A stretch of DNA of 64,000 bases from Paenibacillus sp. FJAT-26967 (GCF_001541095.1 NZ_LMXH01000002.1:510671-574670); one strand, 5' to 3'. Counted from the stretch's first letter, positions 6,642 through 16,621 are shown. The notes: generated by a model not told the origin, from the letters alone. Numbers and translations: made by a program.

Positions 6642-9083
6642 ATGCAAACAGCAGCACCTGCTGTAAATACACGGAATACTTCTCTAAACCTGACCGGAAT
6701 GACTTGCGCGGCATGTGCAAACCGGATAGAGAAGGGCTTAAATAAATTGGATGGTGTCGTGGAAGCTAATGTGAATTTTGCCATGGAACGTGCGACAGTA
6801 ACCTATGACCCGCAGAAAATCAGCTTGGACGATATGGAGCAGAGTATCCGCAAGCTCGGTTACGACACGGCCAAAGAAGCAGCGGATCTGCAGCTGGTCG
6901 GGATGACCTGCGCAGCGTGCGCGCTTAAAATCGAGAAGGCATTAAACAAGATGCCGGGCGTAACGAAAGCAACTGTCAATTTTGCCATGGAAACCGCTCA
7001 TGTTGAATATAACTCGGCGGAAGTTACGATAAGCGATATGCTTGCCCGGATCGAGAAGCTTGGCTATAAGGCAATAACGAAGCAGGAGGAAGGCGATCTT
7101 GCGGAACTACGCAAACGGGAAATTACAAGACAGAAGCGGAAATTAATCCTGTCGGCAGTCCTATCGCTTCCTCTTCTATGGTCTATGGTCGGCCATTTTT
7201 CCTTTACCTCGTGGATCTGGATGCCGGAGCTGTTTATGAATCCCTGGTTTCAGCTTATTCTTGCAACACCGGTACAGTTCTATGTCGGCAGGCAGTTTTA
7301 TGTGGGAGCCTATAAATCTTTGCGCAATAAGAGCGCGAATATGGATGTTCTTGTAGCTTTGGGTACATCAGCGGCTTATTTCTACAGTTTATATCTTACG
7401 TTACAGTGGGCGTTAAATCCGGCGGATGCTCATCACGGGCCGGCCATGTACTACGAAACAAGCGCCGTATTGATTACACTGGTCATTCTGGGTAAGCTGT
7501 TCGAGGGCTTGGCCAAAGGCCGTACCTCCGAAGCGATCAAGACTCTTATGGGCCTGCAGGCCAAGACGGCTCTTGTGATCCGGGACGGCGAAGAAGTGAC
7601 GATTCCGGTTGAAGAAGTACTGTCGGGAGACCTTGTACTCGTTAAACCTGGCGAGAAGGTTCCGGTTGACGGCGAGGTACTGGAAGGGAGCTCCGCGGTA
7701 GATGAATCCATGCTGACAGGCGAAAGTATTCCGGTCGAGAAAAAAGCCGGGGATCATGTCATTGGAGCTACGATTAATAAGAACGGGCGATTGAAGATAA
7801 AAGCGACAAAAGTCGGCAAAGAGACAGCCTTAGCCCAGATTATTAAGGTTGTTGAAGAAGCCCAGGGCTCCAAAGCCCCGATCCAGCGTGTTGCGGATCG
7901 AATCTCAGGTATTTTTGTTCCGATTGTCGTCGGAATTGCCGTTGTTGCTTTCCTGGTCTGGTACTTCTGGGTGACTCCGGGTGATTTCGCTAATGCTCTC
8001 GAAAAAGCCATCGCCGTACTGGTCATTGCCTGCCCTTGCGCACTCGGTCTTGCAACTCCAACGTCGATAATGGCTGGCTCTGGCCGTGCCGCGGAGTACG
8101 GTGTTCTCTTTAAAGGCGGGGAACACCTGGAATCTACGCACAAAATCGATGCGATTATTCTGGATAAAACCGGGACCGTAACGAAAGGGAAACCTGAACT
8201 GACCGATGTTACCGCCGTGAATCTGGATGAGGAGACCTTCTTGAAGCTGGTTGGAGCAGCAGAGAAGAACTCCGAGCATCCGCTTGCTGAAGCGATTGTG
8301 AACGGGATTACGGCACGAGGCATTGGAATCCCGGCAACCGAGGACTTTGAGGCCATTCCGGGCTACGGTATCCGTGCGGTAGTGGACGGCCAAGAGATTT
8401 TGGCCGGGACCCGCAAGCTGATGGCGAAGTACGGCGTCAACGCCGAACAGGCTTTTGACAGCATGTCGAAGCTGGAGCAGGACGGCAAAACCGCGATGCT
8501 GATCGCCGTCAACGGCCAATACGCCGGTATGGTAGCAGTAGCCGATACGATTAAGGAAACATCCCGAGAAGCCATTGCGAGGCTGAAAGAAATGAATATC
8601 GAGGTCATTATGATTACAGGTGACAACGAGCGTACGGCCCAGGCCATCGCCAGACAAGTAGGCATTGACCATGTGCTTGCTGAGGTGCTTCCGGAGGGCA
8701 AAGCGGAGGAAGTGAAGAAGCTGCAGGCTCAGGGCAAAAAAGTCGCCATGGTCGGGGATGGAATTAACGATGCTCCTGCGCTGGCTGTAGCGGATATCGG
8801 GATGGCAATCGGCACAGGTACCGATGTGGCGATGGAAGCCGCAGACGTTACGCTTATGCGGGGCGATCTGAACAGCATCCCGGATGCCATCTTTATGAGC
8901 CGCAAGACGATGGGCAACATCCGCCAGAACCTGTTCTGGGCGTTAGCTTACAATGCTGCGGGTATTCCGATTGCCGCACTGGGTTTCCTGGCGCCTTGGG
9001 TCGCCGGGGCAGCCATGGCGCTGAGCTCGGTTTCGGTTGTGCTTAATGCGCTGCGGCTGCAGCGGGTCAAGATCGAATCCTGA
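6642..9083 (+). CDS. copA: Copper-exporting P1B-type ATPase CopA
   Basis: An 813-residue Cu(I) efflux pump. Two N-terminal metal domains each carry GMTCAAC (Cys22/25 and Cys90/93). Further along are the TGES actuator motif, the membrane CPC motif (near residues 464-466) that defines copper specificity, DKTGT (about 508) whose Asp is phosphorylated, SEHPL, TGDN and [10 protein letters not shown], then two closing membrane helices with YNAAGIP and [15 protein letters not shown]. The ATG at 6642 is preferred over GTG at 6633 on ribosome-site spacing. Co-transcribed with copZ. Confidence 0.96.
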   Translation: MQTAAPAVNTRNTSLNLTGMTCAACANRIEKGLNKLDGVVEANVNFAMERATVTYDPQKISLDDMEQSIRKLGYDTAKEAADLQLVGMTCAACALKIEKALNKMPGVTKATVNFAMETAHVEYNSAEVTISDMLARIEKLGYKAITKQEEGDLAELRKREITRQKRKLILSAVLSLPLLWSMVGHFSFTSWIWMPELFMNPWFQLILATPVQFYVGRQFYVGAYKSLRNKSANMDVLVALGTSAAYFYSLYLTLQWALNPADAHHGPAMYYETSAVLITLVILGKLFEGLAKGRTSEAIKTLMGLQAKTALVIRDGEEVTIPVEEVLSGDLVLVKPGEKVPVDGEVLEGSSAVDESMLTGESIPVEKKAGDHVIGATINKNGRLKIKATKVGKETALAQIIKVVEEAQGSKAPIQRVADRISGIFVPIVVGIAVVAFLVWYFWVTPGDFANALEKAIAVLVIACPCALGLATPTSIMAGSGRAAEYGVLFKGGEHLESTHKIDAIILDKTGTVTKGKPELTDVTAVNLDEETFLKLVGAAEKNSEHPLAEAIVNGITARGIGIPATEDFEAIPGYGIRAVVDGQEILAGTRKLMAKYGVNAEQAFDSMSKLEQDGKTAMLIAVNGQYAGMVAVADTIKETSREAIARLKEMNIEVIMITGDNERTAQAIARQVGIDHVLAEVLPEGKAEEVKKLQAQGKKVAMVGDGINDAPALAVADIGMAIGTGTDVAMEAADVTLMRGDLNSIPDAIFMSRKTMGNIRQNLFWALAYNAAGIPIAALGFLAPWVAGAAMALSSVSVVLNALRLQRVKIES

Positions 9084-9138
9084 CAACCTTCTGAATCTAC
9101 TGAGGATACAGCTTAATCGCAGCTTTAAATTTGACATG

Positions 9139-9168
9139 GGGGCTGTCTTTGCCAGGCAGCCTCTTTAT
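9139..9168 (+). terminator. Probable terminator of copZA
   Basis: Seven-bp stem GGGGCTG/CAGCCTC (one wobble) followed by TTTATT. Confidence 0.5.
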
Positions 9169-9208
9169 TAATGCCTATATTCACTATTGAACAGGGGAGA
9201 GGATTGGA

Positions 9209-9847
9209 ATGGGGATACGAAAGTTTGCCGTTACACCGGGATTTGGAGAGGGCGGGACTGTTTTTACAGCGCAGCAGATGGCTGTTCTCGGCAGTGCGGT
9301 AGGCCAAGAAGCTCTTATTGAATTGACTACCTTCAAACAGCTGTATGTCGCTGTGGAAGAGGAAGAGCTGGAAGAAGTGCAGGCCAGACTGCAAGCTGCC
9401 GGACTGGAGATTCATCCCGCGGGTTTTTACACCAAAAGCCTGATTACATGCAATTTCTGCCGAGGAGCAGAAGACGCGGGGCTTGAGACGGCGAAGAAAT
9501 TAGATGGAGTTATCGCCGGTCACCCTGTGCCGAGTCCTCTCCGAATCGGATATGCCGGTTGTGCGCTTGGAACTAGCGAACCTCTTCTTAAAGACATTGC
9601 TGTAGTCAAAATGAAAGAGCGCTTCGATGTTTACGTGGGCGGTGAAACGAAGGGGTTGAAAGCTGTATTGGCGCGGCTGCTGATCGCAGGGGTCAGGGAA
9701 GAAGAATTGGAGCCTATCGTGATGGGGTTGATCACTATTTTTCAGGAAGAGGGGAAGAAGAAAGAAAAATTTTCGAAGTTTATCGATAGAATTTCATTAG
9801 CAACACTTCGTGAAGCGGCTAACAGAAAATTAAGGCATCATACATGA
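9209..9847 (+). CDS. Nitrite/sulfite reductase-like (sirohaem/Fe-S half-domain) protein
   Basis: A 212-residue protein that resembles one ferredoxin-like plus one sirohaem/4Fe-4S half-domain of nitrite/sulfite reductases: the region ITCNFCRG (about 89-96) and the segment GYAGCALGTSEP (about 116-127) provide the cysteine motifs. Full sulfite reductases contain two such repeats, so this is a half-size single-repeat protein, as seen in several anaerobe and Firmicute genomes. The C-terminal third is charged and helical. The GGGGAGAGG site fits the ATG. Its substrate is unknown; its place beside the copper island may be chance. Confidence 0.75.
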   Translation: MGIRKFAVTPGFGEGGTVFTAQQMAVLGSAVGQEALIELTTFKQLYVAVEEEELEEVQARLQAAGLEIHPAGFYTKSLITCNFCRGAEDAGLETAKKLDGVIAGHPVPSPLRIGYAGCALGTSEPLLKDIAVVKMKERFDVYVGGETKGLKAVLARLLIAGVREEELEPIVMGLITIFQEEGKKKEKFSKFIDRISLATLREAANRKLRHHT

Positions 9848-9870
9848 AAACTCCGAAAGGAGTTTTTTTT
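9847..9870 (+). terminator. Terminator
   Basis: Perfect 8-bp stem AAAACTCC / GGAGTTTT with a GAAA tetraloop and eight T residues from the stem end on. Confidence 0.9.
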
Positions 9871-9956
9871 GCGGTAATCAATACTAACCAGCCTGTTAAA
9901 AACAAGATCTACTGGAAATAATAAAGTCGAAATTAAGATTTAGGAGGGAACCCAAC

Positions 9957-10115
9957 ATGGAAAAAACAGGATATACTTTTGCTGAATTACACGGTAAGGA
10001 ACATCTTGTGGATGAAATACGTCAGCTCGAGAACAGACTCAAGGAAGAAACAGGCGAGACGATCACGCTGATCGCCTATGAGAAAGAAGATGCCGGATAC
10101 GGGAAACATTCATGA
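9957..10115 (+). CDS. Small hypothetical protein, 52 aa
   Basis: A short frame with an excellent AGGAGG site, ATG at 9957 and a stop that overlaps the start of the next gene (ATGA). The product MEKTGYTFAELHGKEHLVDE... is charged and helical, ending in a glycine/lysine tail. It is too short for most gene finders. No family recognised; the coupling to the next frame is the main support. Confidence 0.65.
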   Translation: MEKTGYTFAELHGKEHLVDEIRQLENRLKEETGETITLIAYEKEDAGYGKHS

Positions 10116-10315
10116 TCAAACAATATTTTGCGGAAATTTCCTTGACGGAGCAAGATACGCTCAGCGATAGTCTGAATGCACTTGTAAACCGGGCTGAGAA
10201 TGAATTCGGAACTCCTTATGTAGAAATCGCTCAAATCGTACCGACCCAAGGGGAACGTTATACGGTTATTTTGAATCTTGATTTTCCTCAAGCCAAAAGA
10301 GAAGGAGAGGCTTAA
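10112..10315 (+). CDS. Small hypothetical protein, 67 aa
   Basis: Starts in the stop codon of the 52-residue gene and therefore probably needs coupled translation. The product is soluble, acidic, mixed alpha/beta (MIKQYFAEISLTEQD... to VILNLDFPQ), without cysteines or membrane segments. No family recognised. Confidence 0.65.
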   Translation: MIKQYFAEISLTEQDTLSDSLNALVNRAENEFGTPYVEIAQIVPTQGERYTVILNLDFPQAKREGEA

Positions 10316-10348
10316 CCGCCCTGTCTTTCGGAAAGTAGAGGATGGATG

Positions 10349-10558
10349 ATGGCCAATGCCTACAAAGTCCGTGCCACCTGTGAATCACAAGCCTGTAAAT
10401 ATGTGCAGCCGCAAGATGTCATAAGGGCTGTTAATTATGAATCTTCATACGCTATGGCGCTTATGCTGAACGATATCCCGGGTTATATGACCTGTCCCTT
10501 ATGTGGAAGTGCCCTGCATTTCTACCCGTTCGCTCTAATCCAGGATGTAGAAGCTTGA
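10349..10558 (+). CDS. Small zinc-ribbon-like protein, 69 aa
   Basis: Third member of the small-gene run. It has two cysteine pairs, CESQAC (N-terminal part) and CPLC (near residue 50), spaced as in a loose zinc ribbon. ATG at 10349 is chosen over 10346 because of the GAGG spacing. No family recognised. It ends 60 bp before the MoxR ATPase gene. Confidence 0.65.
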   Translation: MANAYKVRATCESQACKYVQPQDVIRAVNYESSYAMALMLNDIPGYMTCPLCGSALHFYPFALIQDVEA

Positions 10559-10620
10559 CACCGTGTATTCTTTTGATTGATAGTTAAAAGAAAGGATTTA
10601 CACGGAGAGGAACGATTGTG

Positions 10621-11532
10621 ATGACACCGACTTCTGCTGCTACATGGGAGCAATCGGGATTGCCCGAACCTATAACGCAAGAATTTCGGCGGCTTAACGG
10701 CCGTTTTGAACGGGAGAAACTGACGGATGAAGAGAGGAAACAGATCGGAACCCCCGGTTTCGTACCTGCCCGGCCAGAGGTGCTTCAGGATGCGATGATT
10801 GCACTGGCGCTCGGTAAGCATGTTCTGCTGAAAGGACCGACAGGTTCAGGCAAAACAAAGCTTGCCGAGCATCTGTCTTTTGTGACAGGTCAGCCGCTTC
10901 ATTCGGTAAACTGTTCAACGGATCTGGATGCGGAAGCCCTTCTGGGGTTCAAAACGCTTAACCGTGACGGGAATGAGACTGTCATCGGGTTTGTACCGGG
11001 GCCGGTGGTCACCGCCATGACCCGGGGACATATTCTGTATATTGATGAAATCAATATGGCCAAGCCTGATACTCTGCCGCTTATAAATGGGGTACTTGAC
11101 CACAGACGGTCGATTACCAACCCGTTTACCGGGGAGATTGTAAGAGCCCATGCGGATTTTCGCGTTATTGCGGCGATTAATGAAGGGTATATCGGTACCG
11201 TGCCGCTGAATGAAGCATTGAAGAATCGTTTTGTCGCTATAGAAGTGCCTTATTTACAGGGAGAGGCTCTTCTTGATTTGCTTCAGCAGCGATCCCTACT
11301 GGGAGATGAGAAGCAGCTTAGAACTTTTGTTGCTTTATCCGCAGATTTGCTCACCCTGGTGGAGATGGGGCAGCTGTCTGACGAAGCGGCATCGGTACGA
11401 GCCCTGATCGATGCTTGCGATTTAGCTGCTTATATGCCCGCACATCGCGCGATTGAACGGGCGATAGCCGCCAAGCTTGAGGATGAAAGAGAACGTGCCG
11501 CCGTACGCAATGTGGCGGAGACGTTATTCTAA
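10621..11532 (+). CDS. MoxR/NorQ-like AAA+ ATPase (YojN-like)
   Basis: A 303-residue AAA+ ATPase with Walker A GPTGSGKT (about 72), Walker B ILYIDEIN (about 138), sensor region AAINEG and arginine finger candidate in LKNRFVAIE. It belongs to the MoxR/CbbQ/NorQ group, whose members work with a von Willebrand A partner to insert metals or remodel complexes. That partner is encoded 3 bp downstream, as with Bacillus YojN-YojO. GTG at 10618 directly precedes the chosen ATG and is an equal alternative. Confidence 0.88.
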   Translation: MTPTSAATWEQSGLPEPITQEFRRLNGRFEREKLTDEERKQIGTPGFVPARPEVLQDAMIALALGKHVLLKGPTGSGKTKLAEHLSFVTGQPLHSVNCSTDLDAEALLGFKTLNRDGNETVIGFVPGPVVTAMTRGHILYIDEINMAKPDTLPLINGVLDHRRSITNPFTGEIVRAHADFRVIAAINEGYIGTVPLNEALKNRFVAIEVPYLQGEALLDLLQQRSLLGDEKQLRTFVALSADLLTLVEMGQLSDEAASVRALIDACDLAAYMPAHRAIERAIAAKLEDERERAAVRNVAETLF

Positions 11533-11535
11533 GCC

Positions 11536-13500
11536 ATGTTTGTCGGTAAAGTACACATGCTCGATAATAAAATGGATGCCTTCCTCCTCATGCAGCTAGT
11601 CGATCTGGCTCGAATGTTTGCAAGAAACGCGGAGCTGCGGGTTGAGCTTGCATTTCACTCCAATTACGAGGAGTCCGAATCGCTTTTGACCATTAGTCAA
11701 TTCTGGCGGGACTGGAAACCGGCCCAGCGGGAGGCCGGTATGAAAAGCGACGTATATTTAAGAGCGATTGGAAGCGCCTGGTATACGGGGCGCGAGGACA
11801 CGGATCTCTTGCTGGCTAAGCTTGCAGACTCCCCGTTAAGCCGGTTTGGAAGTGAGCTGTTTACACTCTGTGAGGATATCAGGCTGGAAGCTATCTGCCG
11901 GCGGATCAGGCCCGGAACTTCGGAGATTTTTAACCAGCGTGAACATATTTATCGGGGGTATTTCCGGCATAAGCTGACCGCTCACCAATCCAGAGGCGAA
12001 ACGGCGGATGCTTTATTCCTCGCGGTCTATTACTGGTTCAAAGGGGCGGAACAGCTTACCGGAGCAGCCGGGACTCCTTTGCAGACGCAAAGTGTGGAGT
12101 TTAGTTCTGAGGTTGATACACTGATCCGACTTTTACATCCTTATCTGGAAGAAGCCGAGAGGGCGGAATCTACAGCCCGTAATGCCGAGCTGTGTCTGGA
12201 TATGCTGGAGATTCTGGCGTACCGGTTGGATCAAGATGCGGTCACGGCTTATTTCTCTACACGGGCGGGAAGTGGAGCGGAGATGCCGCTTCTGCGGGGC
12301 AGCGAGCCGCCGCTGCGGAGAACGAAGCCGCTCGCTAATGATGATGCCGAGCAAGAATCCAAGGCTGGACGGGATATGAATCGCCGTAGTGAAAGACTGT
12401 CTATGTGGCATCGAGAGACGCCTGATACCGAAGGCCAGGCGATGCGGCATGCTCTGGAGCGGGGCACACGGACAGCCCGCTTCAGTGGAGAAGCGGTGCA
12501 GGCCGGTGATGATGGAGCAAGCGAAGCGATGGCAGTTGCAAAGGGACGCTCGGCGGTATCCAATCGTCCGTCCGAAGCACCGCCAAAAGACGCTCAGCCG
12601 CTCAGCTCAGCCGCCGATCCGGCGGCAGGGAGCGGAGAAAGCGCCCCGCAGCTGCGAGCGGTTGCGGAGCGGCTTGCCGCTCGGAAGCCTACGCTTGCAG
12701 AAGAGGCAGCCTACCGCGAGGCTGTGAGCGTCATCCTGCCGCTGACGAAGCAGCTGACGCGTACCGTGCGGCTGACACTGGAACGCAAGCATACTGCGCC
12801 GAGACGTGACCTGCTCTACGGGCGCCTGGGCCGCAAGCTTGTACGCTTCGCTACCGATGAGGCGCCGCGCCTGTTCACCAAGAAGCGTGATCCTGCTTCC
12901 GATCTGGATGCCGCATTCTCGCTTCTTGTGGATTGTTCCGCTTCCATGTACGATAAGATGGAAGAAACCAGGCTTGGCATCTCGCTGGTACACGAGACGC
13001 TGCGTACGCTCAGGATCCCGCACGAAGTGACGGGATTCTGGGAGGACGCAGAGCGTGTGAGCGCCGAAGAAGCGCCGAATGTGTTCCACACGGTCGTAGA
13101 CTTCGGCGCATGCCTGGCACCGCGCAGCGGGCCGGCCCTGCTGCAGCTGGAGCCGCAGCAGGATAATCGTGACGGATTCGCAATCCGTCACGCAGCCCGG
13201 CGGCTCCTGCGGCGCCCGGAGAAGCAGCGTGTGCTGCTGGTCTTCTCCGACGGGGAGCCTTCCGCCGCCGAGTACCACGAGGCCGGCATTCTCGACACGT
13301 ATGAAGCTGTGCTCGAATGCCGGCGGCTCGGGATCGACGTGATCAGCGTCTTCCTCGCCAGCGGCGAGGTGCATGAAACGCAGCGGATCACGATGCGCAA
13401 CATCTACGGACGACACGGAATTGTCGTCCCGCATGCATCAGAGCTCCCACAGCATCTGGCACCTCTTCTGCGGAAACTGCTGCTGCGCAGCGAGGTGTAG
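11536..13500 (+). CDS. NorD-like von Willebrand factor A domain protein (YojO-like)
   Basis: A 654-residue partner of the MoxR ATPase. The N-terminal two thirds are helical with no known motif; residues about 255-395 are low-complexity (Arg, Ala, Glu, Ser, Pro) and probably disordered; the C-terminal VWA domain has the metal site DCSAS (about 466) and FSDGEPSAAE (about 570). It starts right behind the ATPase stop with little ribosome site of its own, so translation is probably coupled. The last third is much more GC-rich than the start. The client protein is unknown. Confidence 0.87.
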   Translation: MFVGKVHMLDNKMDAFLLMQLVDLARMFARNAELRVELAFHSNYEESESLLTISQFWRDWKPAQREAGMKSDVYLRAIGSAWYTGREDTDLLLAKLADSPLSRFGSELFTLCEDIRLEAICRRIRPGTSEIFNQREHIYRGYFRHKLTAHQSRGETADALFLAVYYWFKGAEQLTGAAGTPLQTQSVEFSSEVDTLIRLLHPYLEEAERAESTARNAELCLDMLEILAYRLDQDAVTAYFSTRAGSGAEMPLLRGSEPPLRRTKPLANDDAEQESKAGRDMNRRSERLSMWHRETPDTEGQAMRHALERGTRTARFSGEAVQAGDDGASEAMAVAKGRSAVSNRPSEAPPKDAQPLSSAADPAAGSGESAPQLRAVAERLAARKPTLAEEAAYREAVSVILPLTKQLTRTVRLTLERKHTAPRRDLLYGRLGRKLVRFATDEAPRLFTKKRDPASDLDAAFSLLVDCSASMYDKMEETRLGISLVHETLRTLRIPHEVTGFWEDAERVSAEEAPNVFHTVVDFGACLAPRSGPALLQLEPQQDNRDGFAIRHAARRLLRRPEKQRVLLVFSDGEPSAAEYHEAGILDTYEAVLECRRLGIDVISVFLASGEVHETQRITMRNIYGRHGIVVPHASELPQHLAPLLRKLLLRSEV

Positions 13501-13510
13501 CCGGAGCGGT

Positions 13511-13604
13511 TGCCGCGCAAGCTCATCGAATCCGGCTGCCTCTGCCTCTGCCGCGCAAGCTCATCGCAGTCGGCTGCCACTGCTTCTGCCGCGCAAGCGC
13601 AGCC
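13511..13604. repeat. 38-bp imperfect tandem repeat
   Basis: The word TGCCGCGCAAGC recurs at 13511, 13549 and 13587, exactly 38 bp apart. The first two units differ at only a few positions; the third decays after about 12-18 bp. It lies just after the VWA gene stop, outside any gene. Confidence 0.8.
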
Positions 13605-13744
13605 AGATGCCCATGCTGTTTTAATTTATTGCAGCGCTTCGTTTATCACTGGCACGGACCCATGCAGACGGGTGTTACGCTTTTGTTAACATACATATAA
13701 CGACTCAATGGGGCAGCAGCCCCTGACCTTGGGAGAGGGATGAA

Positions 13745-14938
13745 ATGATGTACGGATCACCATTATCAGTTAAAGCTAAAAAAATGATGCTGCTAGGTTC
13801 CGGGGAACTCGGCAAAGAAGTGATTCTGGAGGCGCAGCGCCTCGGTGTTGAGACCATAGCGGTTGACCGCTACGAGAATGCGCCCGCGATGCAAGTTGCG
13901 CACCGCAGCTATGTAATTGATATGCTGGACCCTTCGGCGCTGCGCAGTTTGATCGAGCAGGAGAAGCCGGATTTGATCGTACCCGAAATCGAAGCGATTG
14001 CGACAGCGGAGCTGGTTAAGCTCGAACAGGAAGGGTTCCGTGTTATTCCGACAGCGAACGCTTCCAGACTTACAATGGACCGGGAAGGCATCCGTCGGCT
14101 GGCCGCCGAAGAACTCGGTCTCCGCACAGCCCGCTATGCGTTTGCCGATACACTGGACGAGCTTAAAGAGGCGGTCGGCGAGATTGGAACGCCCTGCGTC
14201 ATCAAGCCCATTATGAGTTCATCCGGCAAAGGACAGAGTGTCTGCCGGAGCTCGGCCGACATCGAGGGCTGCTGGAATCTAGCCCAAGAAGGAGGGCGTG
14301 CCAAAAAAGCACGGGTGATTGTCGAGTCTTTCGTCACCTTCGAATCCGAAATTACACTGCTGACGATCCGCTCCGTATCGGGCACAACTTTCTGTGCTCC
14401 TATCGGTCATGTTCAGAAGGACGGCGATTACATTGAATCCTGGCAGCCCCACCAGATGAATGCCAATCAGATCCAAGAGGCGGAGCATATCGCTAAGACG
14501 ATCACGGATGCTCTGGGCGGTTACGGTTTGTTCGGCGTGGAGCTGTTTCTGGCAGAGGACGGCGTGTACTTTAGTGAAGTTTCTCCGCGTCCGCACGACA
14601 CCGGCATGGTAACGATGGTCTCGCAGGATTTGTCCGAATTTGCTTTGCATGTCAGAGCCATTCTTGGCCTGCCAGTTCCTGCTGTCCGTTTAGTAACACC
14701 GGGAGCTTCCCATACACTCAAAGCCGACCGTAACAGCACACAATTTGAAATAGGCGGAGTAGAAGAAGCTTTGGCATCTCCGGATGTACAAGTCCGTGTA
14801 TTCGGCAAGCCGGAAACAAAACCGGGCCGTCGCATGGCCGTAGCTCTTGCAGCAGCGCAAGATACTGACAAGGCAAGGAAGCTGGCTTCCGAAGCCGCGG
14901 GACGTCTGCAGATACGTTACAGTCCTGAAGCAGAATAG
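13745..14938 (+). CDS. purT: Formate-dependent GAR transformylase PurT
   Basis: A 397-residue ATP-grasp enzyme that makes formyl-GAR from formate, ATP and GAR in purine synthesis. Visible are the N-terminal [11 protein letters not shown], the ATP-grasp loop [12 protein letters not shown], and the C-terminal metal/ATP segment [15 protein letters not shown], all diagnostic for PurT rather than PurK. ATG 13745 and 13748 are equally possible; GGGAGAGGGA lies upstream. It is alone, away from other pur genes, and offers a folate-independent route at this step. Confidence 0.95.
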   Translation: MMYGSPLSVKAKKMMLLGSGELGKEVILEAQRLGVETIAVDRYENAPAMQVAHRSYVIDMLDPSALRSLIEQEKPDLIVPEIEAIATAELVKLEQEGFRVIPTANASRLTMDREGIRRLAAEELGLRTARYAFADTLDELKEAVGEIGTPCVIKPIMSSSGKGQSVCRSSADIEGCWNLAQEGGRAKKARVIVESFVTFESEITLLTIRSVSGTTFCAPIGHVQKDGDYIESWQPHQMNANQIQEAEHIAKTITDALGGYGLFGVELFLAEDGVYFSEVSPRPHDTGMVTMVSQDLSEFALHVRAILGLPVPAVRLVTPGASHTLKADRNSTQFEIGGVEEALASPDVQVRVFGKPETKPGRRMAVALAAAQDTDKARKLASEAAGRLQIRYSPEAE

Positions 14939-15072
14939 CACGGCAGAGGATCTTTTAGAGGAGCTGATCAGCTCTGCTGTTGAGTTTCTTTCTAATTCGT
15001 CAAATGAAAAAGGCATGAACAGGCCATTATATACCCATGCAGCCAGTATAGACATCAGGGGGAGGTCCAACT

Positions 15073-15582
15073 ATGAGTTCGAAAGATCATGCAGAGCTGG
15101 AAGCTAAACCAACCAGTGTGTCCAGAACGATTATGACCGAAATCATTTTTCCGCTGGATACGAATTATCACGGTACCGTCTTTGGCGGCAAGATCATGGA
15201 ATATGTCGATAAAATCTCGACCATTGCGAGCATGAGGCACTGCCGGTATCCGGTTGTTACAGCGTCGAGCGATAGCCTGGATTTCTTGGCTCCGGTTCTT
15301 CTGGGGGAAGCCATCCAACTGGAAGCATTCGTTTCTTGGACACACCGCAGTTCGATGGAAGTCTATGTAAGGGTGGAGGCAGAGAATCTGCTGACGGGTG
15401 AGAAGAGGACGACTGCGACTTCTTACTTGACTTTCGTTGCGCTGGGCAGTGACGGGAGGCCTACGGCCGTTCCTGGCGTAATTCCCGAAACAGACAGGGA
15501 AAAGCGTCTTTATGAGTCGGCGCCCGCCCGCTATGAAGCAAGGAAAATAAGAAAGGCAAGCCGCGAGCTGGAAAGTTATTAA
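15073..15582 (+). CDS. Acyl-CoA thioesterase (YkhA-type hotdog)
   Basis: A 169-residue hotdog-fold hydrolase. The segment DTNYHGTVFGGKIMEYVD (about 28-45) is the family signature with the conserved Asn and the helix that lies against CoA; the strand SLDFLAPV follows. Such enzymes cleave acyl-CoA to fatty acid and CoA in the cytosol. GGGGGAGG precedes the ATG. It lies alone between purT and the AIM24 gene. Confidence 0.9.
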   Translation: MSSKDHAELEAKPTSVSRTIMTEIIFPLDTNYHGTVFGGKIMEYVDKISTIASMRHCRYPVVTASSDSLDFLAPVLLGEAIQLEAFVSWTHRSSMEVYVRVEAENLLTGEKRTTATSYLTFVALGSDGRPTAVPGVIPETDREKRLYESAPARYEARKIRKASRELESY

Positions 15583-15720
15583 GGGTTCATGGTTTTCTCT
15601 TCGTCGAATGGAACGGATCGGAAATCACTGCGTAACACAGTGTATGGCCGAATGATGCGGCATAGCTGATTGAACATCTGCTGCCTGCATCCTATTCCAT
15701 TACAAAGAGGAGTGCGTATT

Positions 15721-16506
15721 ATGAACGCTCATGAAATTGACTATGTGATTCACGGAAATGAAATGCAGTATGTAGAAATCGAACTGGATCCGGGAGAAAG
15801 CGTAGTTGCTGAAGCCGGAAGCATGATGATGATGGAAGGCAGCATCAGCATGGAAACCATCTTTGGCGACGGATCCGGCGGGATCGGCGGCAAAGGCTTG
15901 ATGGGCAAGCTCATGGGAGCGGGCAAACGTCTGTTGACCGGAGAGAGTTTGTTCATGACGGTGTTTACGAACAACGGTTATGGCAAAGAACATGTTTCGT
16001 TCGCATCCCCGTATCCCGGTAAAATTGTTCCGATGGACTTATACAAGTACGGCGGCAAAATTATTTGCCAGAAAGATTCTTTCCTGTGTGCCGCCAAGGG
16101 CGTATCCATTGGTGTGGAGCTTCAGCGTAAATTGGGTGCCGGTTTCTTTGGCGGAGAAGGTTTCATCATGCAAAAGCTTGAAGGCGACGGGCTCGGGTTC
16201 GTTCACGCTTGCGGAACGATTGTTGAGCGGGATCTGCGTCCCGGGGAAGTCCTGCGAGTGGACACAGGCTGCTTCGTAGCGATGACGCCCGATGTCGATT
16301 ATGATATCGAGTTTGTCAAAGGAATCAAATCAGCCGTTTTCGGCGGAGAAGGTTTGTTCTTCGTCACCCTTCGCGGTCCAGGCAAGGTATGGCTGCAGTC
16401 CCTGCCGTTCAGCCGGCTGGCAGAACGGGTCATGTCCGGCTCCTTCAACCGGAAGGAAGAAGGAAGTGTCCTTGGAGGACTCGGGAATTTGCTGGACGGC
16501 AAGTAA
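15721..16506 (+). CDS. AIM24/TIGR00266 family protein
   Basis: A 261-residue beta-rich protein with the usual TIGR00266 features: an early [18 protein letters not shown], a glycine-rich loop [12 protein letters not shown], and repeated strands ending [22 protein letters not shown]. The family folds into a beta-barrel-like AIM24 domain; its biochemical function in bacteria is unclear. The ATG at 15721 follows GAGGAG. A terminator follows directly, so it is monocistronic. Confidence 0.85.
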   Translation: MNAHEIDYVIHGNEMQYVEIELDPGESVVAEAGSMMMMEGSISMETIFGDGSGGIGGKGLMGKLMGAGKRLLTGESLFMTVFTNNGYGKEHVSFASPYPGKIVPMDLYKYGGKIICQKDSFLCAAKGVSIGVELQRKLGAGFFGGEGFIMQKLEGDGLGFVHACGTIVERDLRPGEVLRVDTGCFVAMTPDVDYDIEFVKGIKSAVFGGEGLFFVTLRGPGKVWLQSLPFSRLAERVMSGSFNRKEEGSVLGGLGNLLDGK

Positions 16507-16525
16507 AGCCAGGTAATCTTTCACA

Positions 16526-16563
16526 GGTTAGGCGGAGCGATCGCTCCTGCCTAACCTTTTTTG
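16526..16563 (+). terminator. Terminator of the AIM24 gene
   Basis: Long hairpin GGTTAGGC...GCCTAACC with inner GGAGCGATCGCTCC, followed by TTTTTT. Confidence 0.9.
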
Positions 16564-16570
16564 TGTGGCC

Positions 16571-16621
16571 GGACAAATAAAGGCTGCCCTGCCGGTAGAA
16601 TTCTACCATGCGGGCAGCCTT
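16571..16621 (-). terminator. Terminator for the minus-strand gene at 16715
   Basis: Stem AAGGCTGCCC / GGGCAGCCTT with inner palindrome GGTAGAATTCTACC; on the minus strand it is followed by TTATTTGTCC. Confidence 0.65.

Noticed and set aside
7754-8672. Long minus-strand frames inside copA
   Set aside because: Low-complexity antisense translations of highly conserved ATPase motifs.
12607-13434. Minus-strand frame of 275 codons in the VWA gene
   Set aside because: Antisense of the GC-rich VWA region; no motifs, and the VWA metal site is clear on the plus strand.
14962-14985. Palindrome GAGCTGATCAGCTC as a purT terminator
   Set aside because: No T run follows; chance or regulatory palindrome cannot be told apart.
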